NCBI GenBank assembly: GCA_964017155.1
Contig: OZ024867.1
Location: 22,609,520-22,673,519 of the forward strand
Source: Oasisia sp. SBJ-2009
Lineage: Eukaryota; Annelida; Polychaeta; Sabellida; Siboglinidae
Direction: 5' to 3'
DNA length: 64,000 bases
Shown here: piece by piece, positions 47,651 through 64,000 of the stretch
Position numbering within the stretch: position 1 is the stretch's first letter
Layout of the letters: each line of letters opens with the position of its first letter
Made by a program: the position numbers and the translations under genes
The notes under the pieces: model-generated
Told to the model about the DNA's origin: nothing
Database searches by the model: none
Seen by the model: only the letters and a program-made list of their open reading frames with translations

Positions 47651-47825
47651 TCGACGAGGGGGGGCTACAGACTAATGTCTGCTCGCCACGCCATCTAGCG
47701 ACCACTGAACATTCAGTTCCTGAAGAAGGCCGCCGATGGTGGTCGAAACGAAGAATTAAGTCGAATTGCTAGTTGTGTAATTATGAAATTTGTTTCGAAC
47801 TGCCAACTTGATGAACATTTTCACG
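47651..47825 (+). mobile_element. 175-bp insert with target duplication inside the LINE fragment
   Basis: It separates ...CGELPEE and GYKDSLK..., which are contiguous in the LINE family. GTTATA flanks it on both sides (47645-47650 and 47826-47831), consistent with a 6-bp target duplication. It contains a hammerhead-like RNA motif, as do Penelope-like elements, retrozymes and some SINEs. Confidence 0.55.
47714..47768 (+). ncRNA. Hammerhead-ribozyme-like motif
   Basis: The order is stem I CAGTTC, core CTGAAGA (fits CUGANGA), stem II GGCCGCC-GAT-GGTGGTC (7 bp with two G-U pairs), GAAA, a minimal 2-bp stem III (AC...GT) closing a 10-nt loop, cleavage triplet GTC (47760-47762), then GAATTG pairing with stem I (6 bp, one G-U). 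One base, A47727, is unpaired between the core and stem II, which departs from the consensus and may weaken activity. Short stem III is typical of hammerheads in Penelope-like retroelements. Confidence 0.6.
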
Positions 47826-48327
47826 GTTATAAAGACTCCTTGAAATCCTCCCTAAAGGCCTTTGAAATCAACAACGAGTCTTGGGAAAGCCTAGCAGCTG
47901 AGCGAGGCACCTGGCGCAGCCTGGTCTGTAAGAGAGCTGAGTCTTATGAACAAACCAGGATATGCCAGTCGGAAGAATATAGACTGCTCCCCTAATCCAG
48001 CGCTGCGGAAACAGATTCTGTGATTATTACTGCTCTTCCATGTCCGAACTGCGACAGAACCTCCCGTGCACGAATCGGCCTTATCAGCCACACCCGAACA
48101 CATCTCCTATATGCGACAGATCACTGATGCCATGGTCATCATCCCCGACGGATGGACGAACAACAATATATACTAAAAACCACATAATTACTCATTCTGC
48201 GAATATATGTTGCCGTACATTTAAATGCACGTTGGGTCTGTGAGATTGCCACAGCTCCTCGAGTTGTACCTAATGTGATTTACGTCTGCTTTGGCATCTG
48301 TAATCGTTTCTCATGCTTCGACTCTCA

Positions 48328-48475
48328 CAAAGATTTGCAATTGTACGCTCCGCACAAGCGCTATTGAAATGAGGACACGTGTGAAGTGTTCTTATAGGAA
48401 TGGCACACGCTAACTACGCCGTCAGAACTGTTGATGTTGACGTGGAACACAACTAAGTGTGTATCCACGCAATGG
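48328..48475 (+). repeat. 165-bp dispersed repeat, copy 2
   Basis: The partner of 43029-43196, shorter by small deletions. Confidence 0.75.
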
Positions 48476-48476
48476 C

Positions 48477-49226
48477 AGGGACCTGCAAACCTGCTAGGGG
48501 CGCATCGGTAGGTCAGTTGCAATTTGTGTTCACGAGGCTTTTCTACTCATGAGAGGAGGCCCAGGGAAACTCCTTTTAAGAACCTTTTTTTAAGAACCTC
48601 TTATTAATTGTTTGACGGAGAAACCACGTTTTTATATATTTATATATTTATTCATACCTACGTAGGTTTTGGAAATATTATCCTGCTCAAATATGCAGTT
48701 ATATTATATATTAGATTACTCCAAGAGGGCCGTCATTGCGTCAGCGCAATCCTGGAAAAAATGGGTGGTAAATTCAAAACAATTTAGCTACAATGCGCTA
48801 CATGCGATTTGTATGACATATTCAGCGTCATCTTATTAAATATACATTTAACTACTAGCTAAAGTTCAAAAACCTTTCTCAACGTGCTACGAAGATATAA
48901 TTATCCGATCATATCGCATATTCATAATCAAAGTCTAAATTACATAACTCACCTATATATTTTCTATTCATACATTGGCATTCTCTGTCATCTTGGGCCT
49001 CAGAAAAATGTGGTTTCACCGTCATACGATTAATACGAAGCTCTTAAAAGGAGTTTTACTGGGCCTCCCCCCATGATCAGAAAAGCCTAATGGACACAAA
49101 TTGCAACGGACCTACCAACGCGCCCCCAGCGGATTTGCAGGTCCCTATCATTGGCAATGATGGCCATCTTGGAGTAATCTAATATCTAATCTAACTGCAT
49201 TTTTAAATATGATAATATTTTCAAAA
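48477..49226. repeat. Interleaved inverted repeats (A-B-A'-B')
   Basis: Arm A (48479-48590, AGGGACCTGCAAAC ... CCTTTTAAGA) is inverted at 49038-49148. Arm B (48667-48745, containing TTAGATTACTCCAAGAGGGC) is inverted at 49150-49226. The order A, B, A', B' is not that of a simple TIR element. It may be two overlapping palindromic elements or a rearranged one. A further GCAGGTCCCTGGC occurs near 49548. Confidence 0.75.
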
Positions 49227-50019
49227 CGCTATTTAGGTGTGAATAAATAGCTGAATATAATATAATCTTTCTAATGAGGTTAATATTTCAAAAGTATATG
49301 TTTATTTGAGCATCCTATCACTAAGTATTGGCATAGTGAGGTTTCCTATGCTAATCAATACGCCTCTTATAGTGACTGGTTCGCAGGCTGTGCAGTGATC
49401 ACAAATTCTTTATCATTTTCTGAAAGTTAAATGTGTCATAATTTGTGACTGCAGGATGACATTTAAATTCTGTAAACGGTATATTGTTACCTATTATACA
49501 TGCAATCGACATGCTCCATCGTAAACATGGTAAATCAAATTTCTGCAGGTCCCTGGCAACGCGGACCGCGTTATGATCAATATTACACAATTCCTAGGTG
49601 CAAATTTCAATATCAACAAAAAAACAGTTCGATCGTTAAACATGACTGACAAGCTGACTAATCGGTATTCACAACGTTGACGAAACACATCGTATTAAAG
49701 AAAAATTAATCTGCTAAGAGAGTGGAACTCTTTAACGAATATTAAACGAAAACGTCATGGATGTAAGTTTGTGTACACCAACAGATGTCGTTACCAAAAC
49801 AAAACTGCAGTAGAAGCTATCGCCGTAGCAACTACGGCCATTCATGAATATGTAAAAGACTAGATCACGCCACTGCTCAGAGTACGCAGGCCGTACGGGT
49901 AAGTAAACTGTAAACAACATCAGCCAGCGTGCATGTATGTTCGGACGAGAAACCACGAGATATAACACGTTACAAGAGCTGTGTGAAGACGAGTGCTCCA
50001 TGAATGGGCCCATGAATGC

Positions 50020-50020
<1 letters not shown>
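49227..50020. other. Stretch without recognised feature
   Basis: No coding exon was recognised. Open frames overlapping TA and CA arrays downstream are artefacts. Confidence 0.4.

Positions 50021-50071
<51 letters not shown>
50021..50071. repeat. (TA)n microsatellite
   Basis: TA dinucleotides. Confidence 0.95.
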
Positions 50072-50073
<2 letters not shown>

Positions 50074-50234
50074 AACATAGCTAGTATGTCTAGCGGGTTC
50101 GTGCACACACGCAAAAACACGCATGCACTCTTATATGCATGCAGGAACGCACACTCACACACATACTTTTAGACACACTGGCCCACACATATACACAAAC
50201 ACACGTGTAACACAAACATTCGCATAGGGGCACG

Positions 50235-50414
<180 letters not shown>

Positions 50415-50599
50415 TACACATGCAAGCTTTCTAACAGCCACCAGTTTCTGCTGATGATGCATCGTCGATGAGACCAGAGCTCACAACCATCACAGAAGAT
50501 CCATGTTGGTTAGACTTCACTGGTTTTCCACAAGTCTTTCATGGACATGTATACGTGGATAGCTTCCTAGTAGAAATTCGAGTTTATTTTTTTTCCGTT

Positions 50600-51030
50600 T
50601 AATGTAAATCCCGGGTTGATTACGTTTCCATTTACACACAATGTTAATTCACCTTTGTTGCTTAGCAGTGGTCTCACAAAGGGGACAGAAATGCGACCGG
50701 TGAACGGTTTACGGTCAGCAACGTTTGCTACCGGTGCCGACGGTCCGACCGCAATCATCGGTAGAACTGCGAGCGCAACGAACCCGGTCGTTATGAATGG
50801 GTGACGCCATGGCCGGGACACATGTCGCTGTTGTTCATTCATCCGTGACGCTACGCGAATTGTCCTGTGCGGGTTCGGTGAGTCAACATATCAATCGACA
50901 GGGATCAACAAGACACCGGCCAGCTTCGATACGCGTCGTCGCTCTCAGAATTTCACAATACGTGGCCGAATTGCTGGAGCGTAACGACAGCTATACCTTC
51001 CGCGAGCGATATGGTAAACGTTTGTAGTAA
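50600..51030. other. GC-richer segment with overlapping open frames, unidentified
   Basis: Both strands stay open: - 50842-50567 and + 50797-51027. The + frame ends with RISQYVAELLERNDSYTFRE and a possible donor (CGATATG|GTAAAC). The balanced composition, unlike the AT-rich surroundings, suggests a real exon or transposon piece. No domain was recognised. Confidence 0.25.
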
Positions 51031-51087
51031 AATCATGTCTTCAGCGTGTGTCTTTAAAACCATATAAAACTGATGGTGTTATAGATG

Positions 51088-51089
<2 letters not shown>

Positions 51090-51170
<81 letters not shown>
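51090..51170. repeat. (TA)n microsatellite
   Basis: About 40 TA dinucleotides. Confidence 0.95.
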
Positions 51171-51176
<6 letters not shown>

Positions 51177-52525
51177 TAAAATGTCGTTGTCAAACTTCTG
51201 AATACCACACTCGGTGACGAAGCAGATTTGGGGGCCAACCTAGGATAATTGTAGTGAACCCGGCCATGTGATATCTGGGTGCACACAAGACCGCCTTAGT
51301 TGCGATCGCAGGTGCCTCATTGATAGCGTCGATCAGGTGCAAAGAGCTCGGTCGGTCATGCAGACGGCCTCTTTATTAATTTATACCCGCCGTCGTATTG
51401 TGGGGTAGTTTGCATGGTGACTCATGTGTGACTGGTCATTGTTCATCCTGGACAGAGACTAATCTCACTAATTAACACTCAAATCGGGCATTGACGGTCA
51501 CCGACAATCTCCTCATGTCGGCCATAGCCGGCCAGCGAATACATCTCAGCGTTTGAATTCGATTTACGTGGTTGCATCTAGTTATTAAGATATGCAATAA
51601 ATGCGACACATATCTAGACATATAACATTAAATTATGACTATTTTGGATACTTCAGTTCTCAAACATATTTACCGCGTTTTCGAAATTTAACAGCAATAG
51701 TTTTTGTTTTTGGACATTTAAAAATGTCCTCCAGCCAGAAGTTGGCCACGTGTACAGCTAAAATGTGTAATATATTGTAACATGTTTTATACCAGTGAGT
51801 AGATAATTTAATGTTCTTTTAAATAAACTCAACTTGTACAGTAGAAATCCAAGCATAAAAAAATTACACCGTAACAAAGTATTTATTTTACCAAAAGTTT
51901 CAAAATGTCATAGTGTCAACCATGAAATATTCAACATATTCTATACTTATAACAACAGTTTTGACATCCATGTGAAGGTACTTTTTATTATCTACGACAT
52001 GCATACTATATGAAATTGCGAGAATTGACTAATAAAGGCGCTAGAGCAAAGACAATGGCGCAAGCAATATTTTTAAACATATAGGACAAATATTTGAGGA
52101 GCCACAGGCTTCAAGTTAAAATCGGCTGAGTGCCAATGGGTTATAACCCGACATATCGTCACTGTTGTTTGGTGACGGAGCAACCGCTTAGGCCACTCAG
52201 ACACATCACACAGGAATATGACACGTATTGGACCAACTGTTTTCTGCTTCCTTAAATGTAGTGTGAAGGAGGAAAATGGCGAGGGAATGGGAGAACATGA
52301 GGGGTGTAGGAAAGGAGAATGATTGGATAGGGACGGCATGGAAAGAAACGAACGGGGTGGTGGAGACTGAAAGTAAGGGTTGAGTTGGAGATCGGGGGGG
52401 GGGGGGGGTAGCAGAAATTTGTTAAGAAGGAAGTGAGAAGAGAGCGAAGGTTGGAAGAAGAAGGGAAACTATCGAGAGGGTGTGGGTGGAGCCGATTTAA
52501 ATACAAATACACCTGAGGGGATAAA
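51171..52525. other. Stretch without gene; purine-rich tract and poly-G
   Basis: No exon was recognised. 52261-52500 is G/A-rich on + and includes a run of about 14 G near 52396. Confidence 0.45.
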
Positions 52526-52576
52526 ATACAAATACAATTGCAAATGCTTGAAAAGCATTTGCAATTGTATTTGCCA
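52526..52576. repeat. Perfect 21-bp hairpin
   Basis: Arms CAAATACAATTGCAAATGCTT and its exact complement flank a GAA loop. Related AAATAC/GTATTT strings continue to 52640, suggesting a transposon terminus or fold-back element. Confidence 0.7.
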
Positions 52577-53045
52577 AATTATATAAATACAAATATATTG
52601 GAAAGTATTGCAAATACTTTTTTCAAATACTTTTCATCTTCGATCATGATGTATTAATACAATTACTATACAGGTAAAATTAAATCAAATCATATATAGA
52701 TACATCGATGTTTTTGGCATAATTACGTAGTAGTTTGCTCTTGCGACGACAGGCAGACCAGTGCTGGGGAGTATTGTTTATTGCTAACTACATCACAGTG
52801 ACAACTGACTCAGAAACCTCTATAGGACCCCATAGAGGTAAAGGCCATATAATAATTATGTTGTTTGCTAAGTTACGTCAGAGGACAATAATAAAATGCC
52901 TATGTTGCCCTCAGAAGATACAATTCTAATAACCGCTAGGATCTTTTGAGGAAGTGTAACAGCTCAACTTGAGAGATAGCTTGGAGACCAGCTAGAATAG
53001 CCCAGCGCCTGCTTGGGGCTTGACCAAAAGAACAAAGGAAATATT

Positions 53046-53200
53046 GACATATCCCTGCTAAAAATGTACTATGTTTTACTACAATAAATTTACTGTGGTT
53101 TACTAAAATAAAATTAACTGTTGTAAACTACAGTGTTTTTGCGGAATATTTACTACGCTTTACCATAGTATATACTATGGTTTACTAAAATAAATACTGA
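53046..53200. repeat. Short repeats of TACTATGGTTTACTAAAATAAA
   Basis: Four diverged copies, one inverted (TTACCATAGTATATACTATGG), lie within 150 bp. This may be the remains of a mariner-like end. Confidence 0.5.
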
Positions 53201-53283
53201 CGAGAAACTATTTATTTTTGGTTCGGCCTCAACGGAGACGCGGTAAAGGTCACGTGACGGTCTTGCAAATTGCAATGTCAACA

Positions 53284-53309
53284 TGGCGGAATATTTCGAA
53301 GCCGAAGGG
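53284..53309 (+). CDS. Candidate first coding exon (speculative)
   Basis: ATG in good context (AACATGGCG) opens MAEYFEAEG and runs into a strong donor (GG|GTAAGT). The upstream sequence is relatively CpG-rich (GAGACGCGGTAAAGG). I could not find the following exon, so this may be chance. Confidence 0.2.
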
Positions 53310-53819
53310 TAAGTAGGATTTGTAAAACATATAAAATAGAAAATATAATTGTCTGTTCGCTTTGTAAACGTGCAAAGCACTTAAACATATTTTGCCAGTT
53401 CAGCATGTATGCAAATTAGCATGTGAAAGTGGCAATAAAGTATCCCATGAAGTGAAATAAAGGTTTTCCTATATTATCGCTAACTTGTCTAATTCGAATC
53501 TTCTTCTATTGATCAACCAACATCAATGTTATGATGATTATGTTGATTTGTGGAATTTGAAGTAGGTACTTCGGAAATGTAGTGAAAGGGTGTGTGGCAT
53601 AGTAGAGGAGGGGAGTAGATATAAGAAACAAAAGGGGAGGTCATGTCAAGGTTACAGCAATATTAAAGGTGGGCAGCAAGCCTGGACTTAGCCTCGGTTA
53701 CCCAGACTCCGTGAGGTGGCAGCACTTTTAAGCCCCCTCAACTACGCCTGGGACAGTATATATGCTTAAGTTTCTACATCCGGGCAGCCTTACCCCAGAA
53801 TAGGGTAGAGACGCTGATT

Positions 53820-54190
53820 GGCTCTCAGGCCAACTATGAAATAAAAATTTAAATAACGATATAGTTTTACAAGATAATAATATCATTTGAAAAGTATTCA
53901 CCATTGAACTTATATTAACACAACAGTAAGTAAAAATTCAAATTTACCGTTGTTTATAAAATAAGAATTACGGCAGGATTAACCAGTATCCGTGAGGTGG
54001 CAGCATTGTCTAGTCCGACACGGATAGCATACCAATTAAATAAGGAAACCTTTTGATCAAATAATGCTGTATTCTAAAAACTATTAAAAATTAAACTTAT
54101 ATTAACCCAAAATAAATAGAAATACAAATTTGCAGTTGTTTATAAAAAAAATATTACGGCAGTGTCCGTGAGGTGGCAGCATTTTATAGA
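53820..54190 (+). repeat. About 175-bp tandem repeat ending TCCGTGAGGTGGCAGCA
   Basis: The string CCGTGAGGTGGCAGCA occurs at 53710, 53991 and 54167. The last two are preceded by similar sequence (TTATATTAAC...AAATTTRC(C)GTTGTTTATAAAA...TTACGGCAG). The copies are diverged. Confidence 0.7.
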
Positions 54191-54540
54191 TCACGCGGAT
54201 ACCAAACAAAAGCCGGCAAATGTCACCAGACTGTCTTCTCGGCGTAGTTCCGCAGCCGACCGACAGTCGGTTAAGCGAGACTAGCCTGGACTTGAAACAG
54301 CCCAGGGACTCACGTGGCTGCCACGATTTCCTGGGCCTAGGGCGGGCTGCATATGCCTTCTTTGCAATGGGATACATTATTTCTAAGGTGCATGTTGTTT
54401 CAGATTTATATAGGTGATTTTACAAATGAGACACATTTTATCCAAAATATATACATCTACATGAGATAGAAAAAAACAGATATCAAGACAGAAAATTCAA
54501 ACTTTGTATGTAGGTTGCCCTGAAACTTACACATGCTTTA

Positions 54541-54924
54541 AAGGGGCACTATATGGGATTGAACCTTCCACGCGAAACGGCAAAATTTGGCCGACCCGCG
54601 AGAGGCAGCACCGTCAGTACCTAAAAATATCTTGTTGACGTTAACAATGTTGCGCAGCCAAGCGGTGGACAAAACTGCGACAACTGACAAGACAAGCGTC
54701 CCGCGTGATAATTGTTGTTGCTATTTTTTAACTCATGGCTTTTAAAAGTTATCCTGAACAGTGCAGTTGTGGAAACATCTGTAATAGATTGGAAAAGAGT
54801 GGCGAGTGTCGTGTTTGATTCAAATTCAACAAGATATTTTTAGGTACTGACGGTGCTGCCTCCTCGTGGGTCGGCCAAATTTTGCTGTTTCGCGTGGACG
54901 GTTCAATCCCATATAGTGCCCCTT
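54541..54924. mobile_element. MITE-like element, 384 bp, with about 90-bp TIRs
   Basis: The left end AAGGGGCACTATATGGGATT and the right end, inverted, are the same. The arms continue through GGCCGACCC(G/A)CGAG and CGTCAGTACCTAAAAATATC with few mismatches. The centre has no open frame. No clear target duplication is visible, so the superfamily is not assigned. Confidence 0.85.
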
Positions 54925-55139
54925 GAAGCAGCTAAAACCTGCATCTAACTAACATTTTTGGAAGTATAAAGTCAGCGGAATTAATAGTAACTGGTGAGTT
55001 TGGTTACTGTAAAATTGTCTATACTGCTTGAGTAATTACATTGGTCATGTGACTGTCTGTGGTCACGACTGTGCTGGCAATGCGAGCAGGATTGGTCATA
55101 TTGCCTATAGAAAAAGACAAATGTTCTGTTTTACTTCAG

Positions 55140-56120
55140 CATGACTGCAGCCCTATGATTATAGATATATATATATTATAGTCTTCAATGCTATATCCAC
55201 ACACCTTGACCGTTTGACTCCACCAGGAGTGTTGGCCAGTATACCGACAAGACAAGACACAGAATATCATACAGCTTTAACATACTATGTATCACATTTT
55301 TGGGCATCTGATTTCAACTGTCTGGTTTACTTTCAGAAAACGAACGTAACAAGCGGTGAAGAAAGAAAAGTATGGCGTCTAGTGCAGAATTTGTCAATGA
55401 TTTAAGTTGCATGGGACAATAACCAGACATCAGAACAGCGTCAACACAAACTCCAACACATCTACAGGTGAACATATCATAGATGACATTACACTGGGCG
55501 ACACTGCAGAAGTTGATGTCACCACTCTGGTTACATGGCTGTTGTATTCTGGAATCAGGATTCTGCAGCAAAACTCGACGCAGTGTTCATTGGCAAGAGG
55601 CAGTAGTGTGGGATCACAGCTTATCACTATCAGAGATAGAGAATGTGTCGATGATTTACATGATATGAGAAATGAGGTGGCACACATCCATTCGGCTACC
55701 GCACCCAAATTTGGCGACACTGGAAGACATCTATGTCGAGCTGCACAGTGAACCTGCTGTGATGAGTCATGTCCCAAGACCTTGTGGTCAGATTGGTAGC
55801 CTATATTACTATCAATACACTGGAGACCTGACACACCACTTGTAACAGTTCTGGTGATGTCGCGACCAGGTCGTATCACAAGGTGTTGCACTTGTGACAA
55901 AAAGACTACCGAGTAGTTTTTAAAATTCAGTGATAAAGGCTAAACTGACAGGAGTCAGTAAATGACTACACCGACTGAAACGTTGACGTTAAGACTTGCT
56001 GCATTCAGGTCAGAGTGTCCTGTTGTAAGGAAATGAACAATGCAAAGACAATTGAGAATTGCCTGAAGTACAGCAGAAGTTGTTTGTTGCTAACATCGTA
56101 AGCTGAGTCTAACATCACCA
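55140..56120. other. Stretch with open frames but no recognised gene
   Basis: Open frames at 55407-55751 (+), 55900-55430 (-) and 55214-55405 (+) overlap one another. None shows a domain that I recognise or clear splice sites. Confidence 0.3.
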
Positions 56121-56191
56121 AGTGGACAAAACGGTGAAGATGATCATAAAGCTTAACAAATGTGTTCGTTACATTCAGTTGGGGAATGTGA

Positions 56192-56800
56192 CTACGAGAT
56201 GTGATGTAGTCGGTCTCAACTGCTGTTGTATTGTTGTACTCGTTCCAACATCTCACACTACAAGAATTTCTGATGGCTGTACAAATGCTGAATGGTGTCA
56301 ATCAAAATGGACAATAACTATGGTGATGAAAGTAGTTGACACAATGCAACTGACCCTACTTTCAAACTACTGAATGGTGTCAATCAAAGTGGATAGTACT
56401 TAACAAAGATGTCAGTCAATGTGGATAGTAACAATGGTGTCAATCAAAGTGTATAGTAAAAATGGTGTCAGTCAATGTGGAAAGTAACAATGGTGTCAAT
56501 CAAGGTGGATAGTAACAATGGTGTCAATCAAAGTGGATAGTAACAATGGTGTCAATCAAAGTGGATAGTAACAATGGTGTCCAGAGCTTCTGGGAGACAG
56601 CCTGAGGTAATGCTCGTATGACTATGAGATGTGATGTAGTCGGTCTCAACTGCTGTTGTATTGTTGTACTCGTTCCAACATCTCACACTACAAGAATTTC
56701 TGATGGCTGTACCAATGCTGAATGGTGTCAATCAAAATGGACAATAACTATGGTGATGAAAGTAGTTGACACAATGCAACTGACCCTACTTTCAACCTAC
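56192..56800 (+). repeat. 180-bp direct repeats flanking a 28-bp minisatellite
   Basis: 56192-56373 and 56622-56798 are almost identical (GAGATGTGATGTAGTCGGTC ... CAACTGACCCTACTTTCAA). Between them are about seven units of AATGGTGTCAATCAAAGTGGATAGTAAC-type sequence. A related unit (GAATGGTGTCAATCAAAATGG) is part of the flanking repeat, so the array probably grew from it. Confidence 0.9.
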
Positions 56801-57079
56801 ATACATTGGCACTCTTGTTGTGCATTTGAAATAAATATTTCACACATCAGTTCATGATCTTATGAATTTTAAATACAATCACATTGTTAGGAAGGTGAAA
56901 TCACATTGATTTGTTAAGGATTAATGTATGCCATAAATATGAAATTTTTCAAATATTATCGTAGATCAAGCGTATATTTAAGCCCCTCCCTGTTGCCCAA
57001 AGGGAATATACAGAAAGAGTCAACAACAGAAAACACGACCAAACAATGTCTTCATGTTGTGCATTGCATTTATATACAT

Positions 57080-57590
57080 CCAAGGCGGACGTTTACGTAA
57101 CTATCACATTACACAGATAATATTTACGTAACTGTCACAATACACAGATGATGTTTACGTAACTATCACAATACACATATGATGGTTACATAACTATCAC
57201 AATACACAGACAATGTTTACGTAACATCACAATACACAGATAATGTTTACATAACTATCACAATACACAGATAATGTTTACGTAACTATCACAATACACA
57301 GATGATGTTTATATAACTATCACAATACACAGACGATGTTTACGTAACTATCACAATACACAGATGACGTTTACGTAACTATCACAATACACAGATGACG
57401 TTTACGTAACTATCACAATACACAGATGACGTTTACGTAACTATCACAATACACAGATGATGTTTACATAACTATCACAATACGCATAGATGATGTTTAC
57501 ATAACTATCACAATACGCATAGATGATGTTTACATAACTATCACAATACGCATATATGATGTTTACGTAACTATCACAATACAATAGTTT
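57080..57590 (+). repeat. 31-37 bp minisatellite (TTTACGTAACTATCACAATAC)
   Basis: About 15 units of ACAGATGATG-TTTACGTAACTATCACAATAC with point and small indel variants, including a GCATAGATGATG variant in the last four. Confidence 0.95.
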
Positions 57591-58114
57591 CACACTAGAC
57601 GTAACATTTTAATAATCAGTTATAAGATGTACACAAGTTCTACGGTACTGATTGAACAATTGATGAAATATTGGCTGATTAATAAAATATCCACACAAAC
57701 TTTGACCTTTCAGAATTTATTTGAAAATCTAAATTATGATTTGCCGACTAAATAAGATATGCCATACATGTCTGTTTTATAACATTATATCACTAGTGAA
57801 AATTAATAGAAATATAACACCTCAAATATATTCAAGTTTTTCACAATTTCTGTCAGTTAATATTTGAAAACAAGAGATTATATTAAGTATATAATAGTTA
57901 CAACAAAACACACAGAAAATTGGGACATTTGTATCATTAAGAAATCCCAAGCTCTGTGTTAGTGAAAAAGTACCCTGCATGGTTTGATAGAAATATCTAT
58001 CAATTACCCTGTTGTGCAATACTTCTTGAATATCAAACACAGTGTCTTAGACGAAGACAGACAAACAACACCAGTTTAGCCCTAGTAAGTCTACATTGTC
58101 ACACATTGTTGTCA

Positions 58115-63680
<5,566 letters not shown>

Positions 63681-64000
63681 CTGAAAGGAAGAAATATCTA
63701 CCAATGACAAAACCTGAAATTAAAGGACAAAAAATGCAACGTAGCAAAGTAGCAATTTCCACATATACTCAATTTTTTAACGTCAGCGGTTTACTCAGAA
63801 TGTGACTTTAAAGTGTAAAATTCTAACGAAATCCACGATGGTCTAGACTCCGCCATAGGTGAAGGGTTAACTTGGCTTGGCCATTCAGCGCGCGGCATTC
63901 TATGTCTCTGCTGAAGGTGGTCAGCTTCCTGCGACGTTGTTAAAGGTCAACAACTTCGAGTCTTCGACAGTTCGTTCAGTTGGCGTGACATCTAGCAGCT
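63681..64000. other. Upstream intron and possible 5' end of nitrobindin-like gene
   Basis: Contains CpG-bearing sequence and, on -, ATGGCGGAGTCTAG at 63856 in a good start context. None of the nearby GT sites gives the phase 1 end needed by the exon at 63680, so the true upstream exon may lie outside the window. Confidence 0.3.

Larger units (their letters stand above)
47487..48180 (+). mobile_element. 3' fragment of a LINE with C-terminal zinc finger, broken
   Basis: Translated pieces follow the C-terminus of a known metazoan LINE type: IPDTEVLKRAGLQSIHALLK (47490 onward), HVVIMSDEMLPKCLLCGEL, then after an insert GYKDSLKSSLKAFEINN (47825 onward), ESWESLAAERGTWRSLV, and a C2H2-type finger PCPNCDRTSRARIGLISHT near 48035. 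Stops and a frameshift interrupt it. It is truncated at the 5' end, so no reverse transcriptase core is present. Confidence 0.75.

Noticed and set aside
55407..55900. Protein-coding gene on either strand
   Set aside because: Overlapping frames on both strands with no domain, splice signals or coding-type conservation that I can recognise.
57080..57590. Possible CRISPR-like direct repeat array
   Set aside because: The whole 31-37 bp unit repeats with variants, leaving no repeat/spacer distinction.

Overview
The window is from an animal nuclear genome. It contains multi-exon genes with GT-AG and GC-AG introns, metazoan gene families (an NLR-type NACHT-LRR gene and a nitrobindin/THAP4-like gene), non-LTR retrotransposons, at least four classes of DNA transposon and very abundant simple repeats. 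The gene families and the repeat load suggest a marine invertebrate, most plausibly a mollusc-like lophotrochozoan. The sequence alone does not settle the phylum. No prokaryotic gene, tRNA, rRNA or CRISPR array was found.

Layout: 1-13 kb is mostly repeats: a pyrimidine-rich tract, trinucleotide and GT arrays, a (CCACG)n array, an RTE-like LINE (about 5.65-9.16 kb) followed by one of two near-identical copies of a 260-bp repeat, a (GTCG)n array, a 94-bp tandem repeat split by a small inverted-repeat element, and a hexanucleotide array. A decayed PIF/Harbinger transposon occupies about 13.7-20.0 kb. It carries a three-exon Myb/SANT-like gene on + and a HARBI1-like transposase on -, arranged tail to tail. 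A 1746-bp hAT-type element with a perfect 8-bp target duplication sits inside the Myb-like exon. Next to it, 20227-26456 is a 6.2-kb element with about 600-bp terminal inverted repeats, AG...CT ends and a 6-bp target duplication. These are the hallmarks of a Polinton/Maverick, but no genes remain and the interior is satellite DNA.

The main host gene runs on the minus strand from 42066 to 31533. I could join 13 coding exons with consistent splice phases into one 1112-residue frame: a DUF4559 (CXorf38-like) N-terminus with a HEPN-like helical segment, a coiled-coil linker, a NACHT ATPase, leucine-rich repeats encoded mostly one per exon, and a charged Trp/Arg-rich tail. This is an NLR-like innate immune sensor architecture. 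Its introns hold a broken LINE and TA arrays.

From 43 to 57.6 kb I see no confident host gene. The region has dispersed repeats, a broken zinc-finger LINE interrupted by a 175-bp insert that folds into a hammerhead-ribozyme-like structure, several inverted-repeat elements and minisatellites.

The second host gene, on the minus strand from 63680 to 58115, encodes the heme-binding nitrobindin domain of THAP4-type proteins in four exons; its 5' end is not resolved. Its last intron contains a MULE transposon with about 150-bp TIRs and a broken FLYWCH-MULE transposase, and minisatellites abut two of its 3' splice sites. The two host genes show no functional link.
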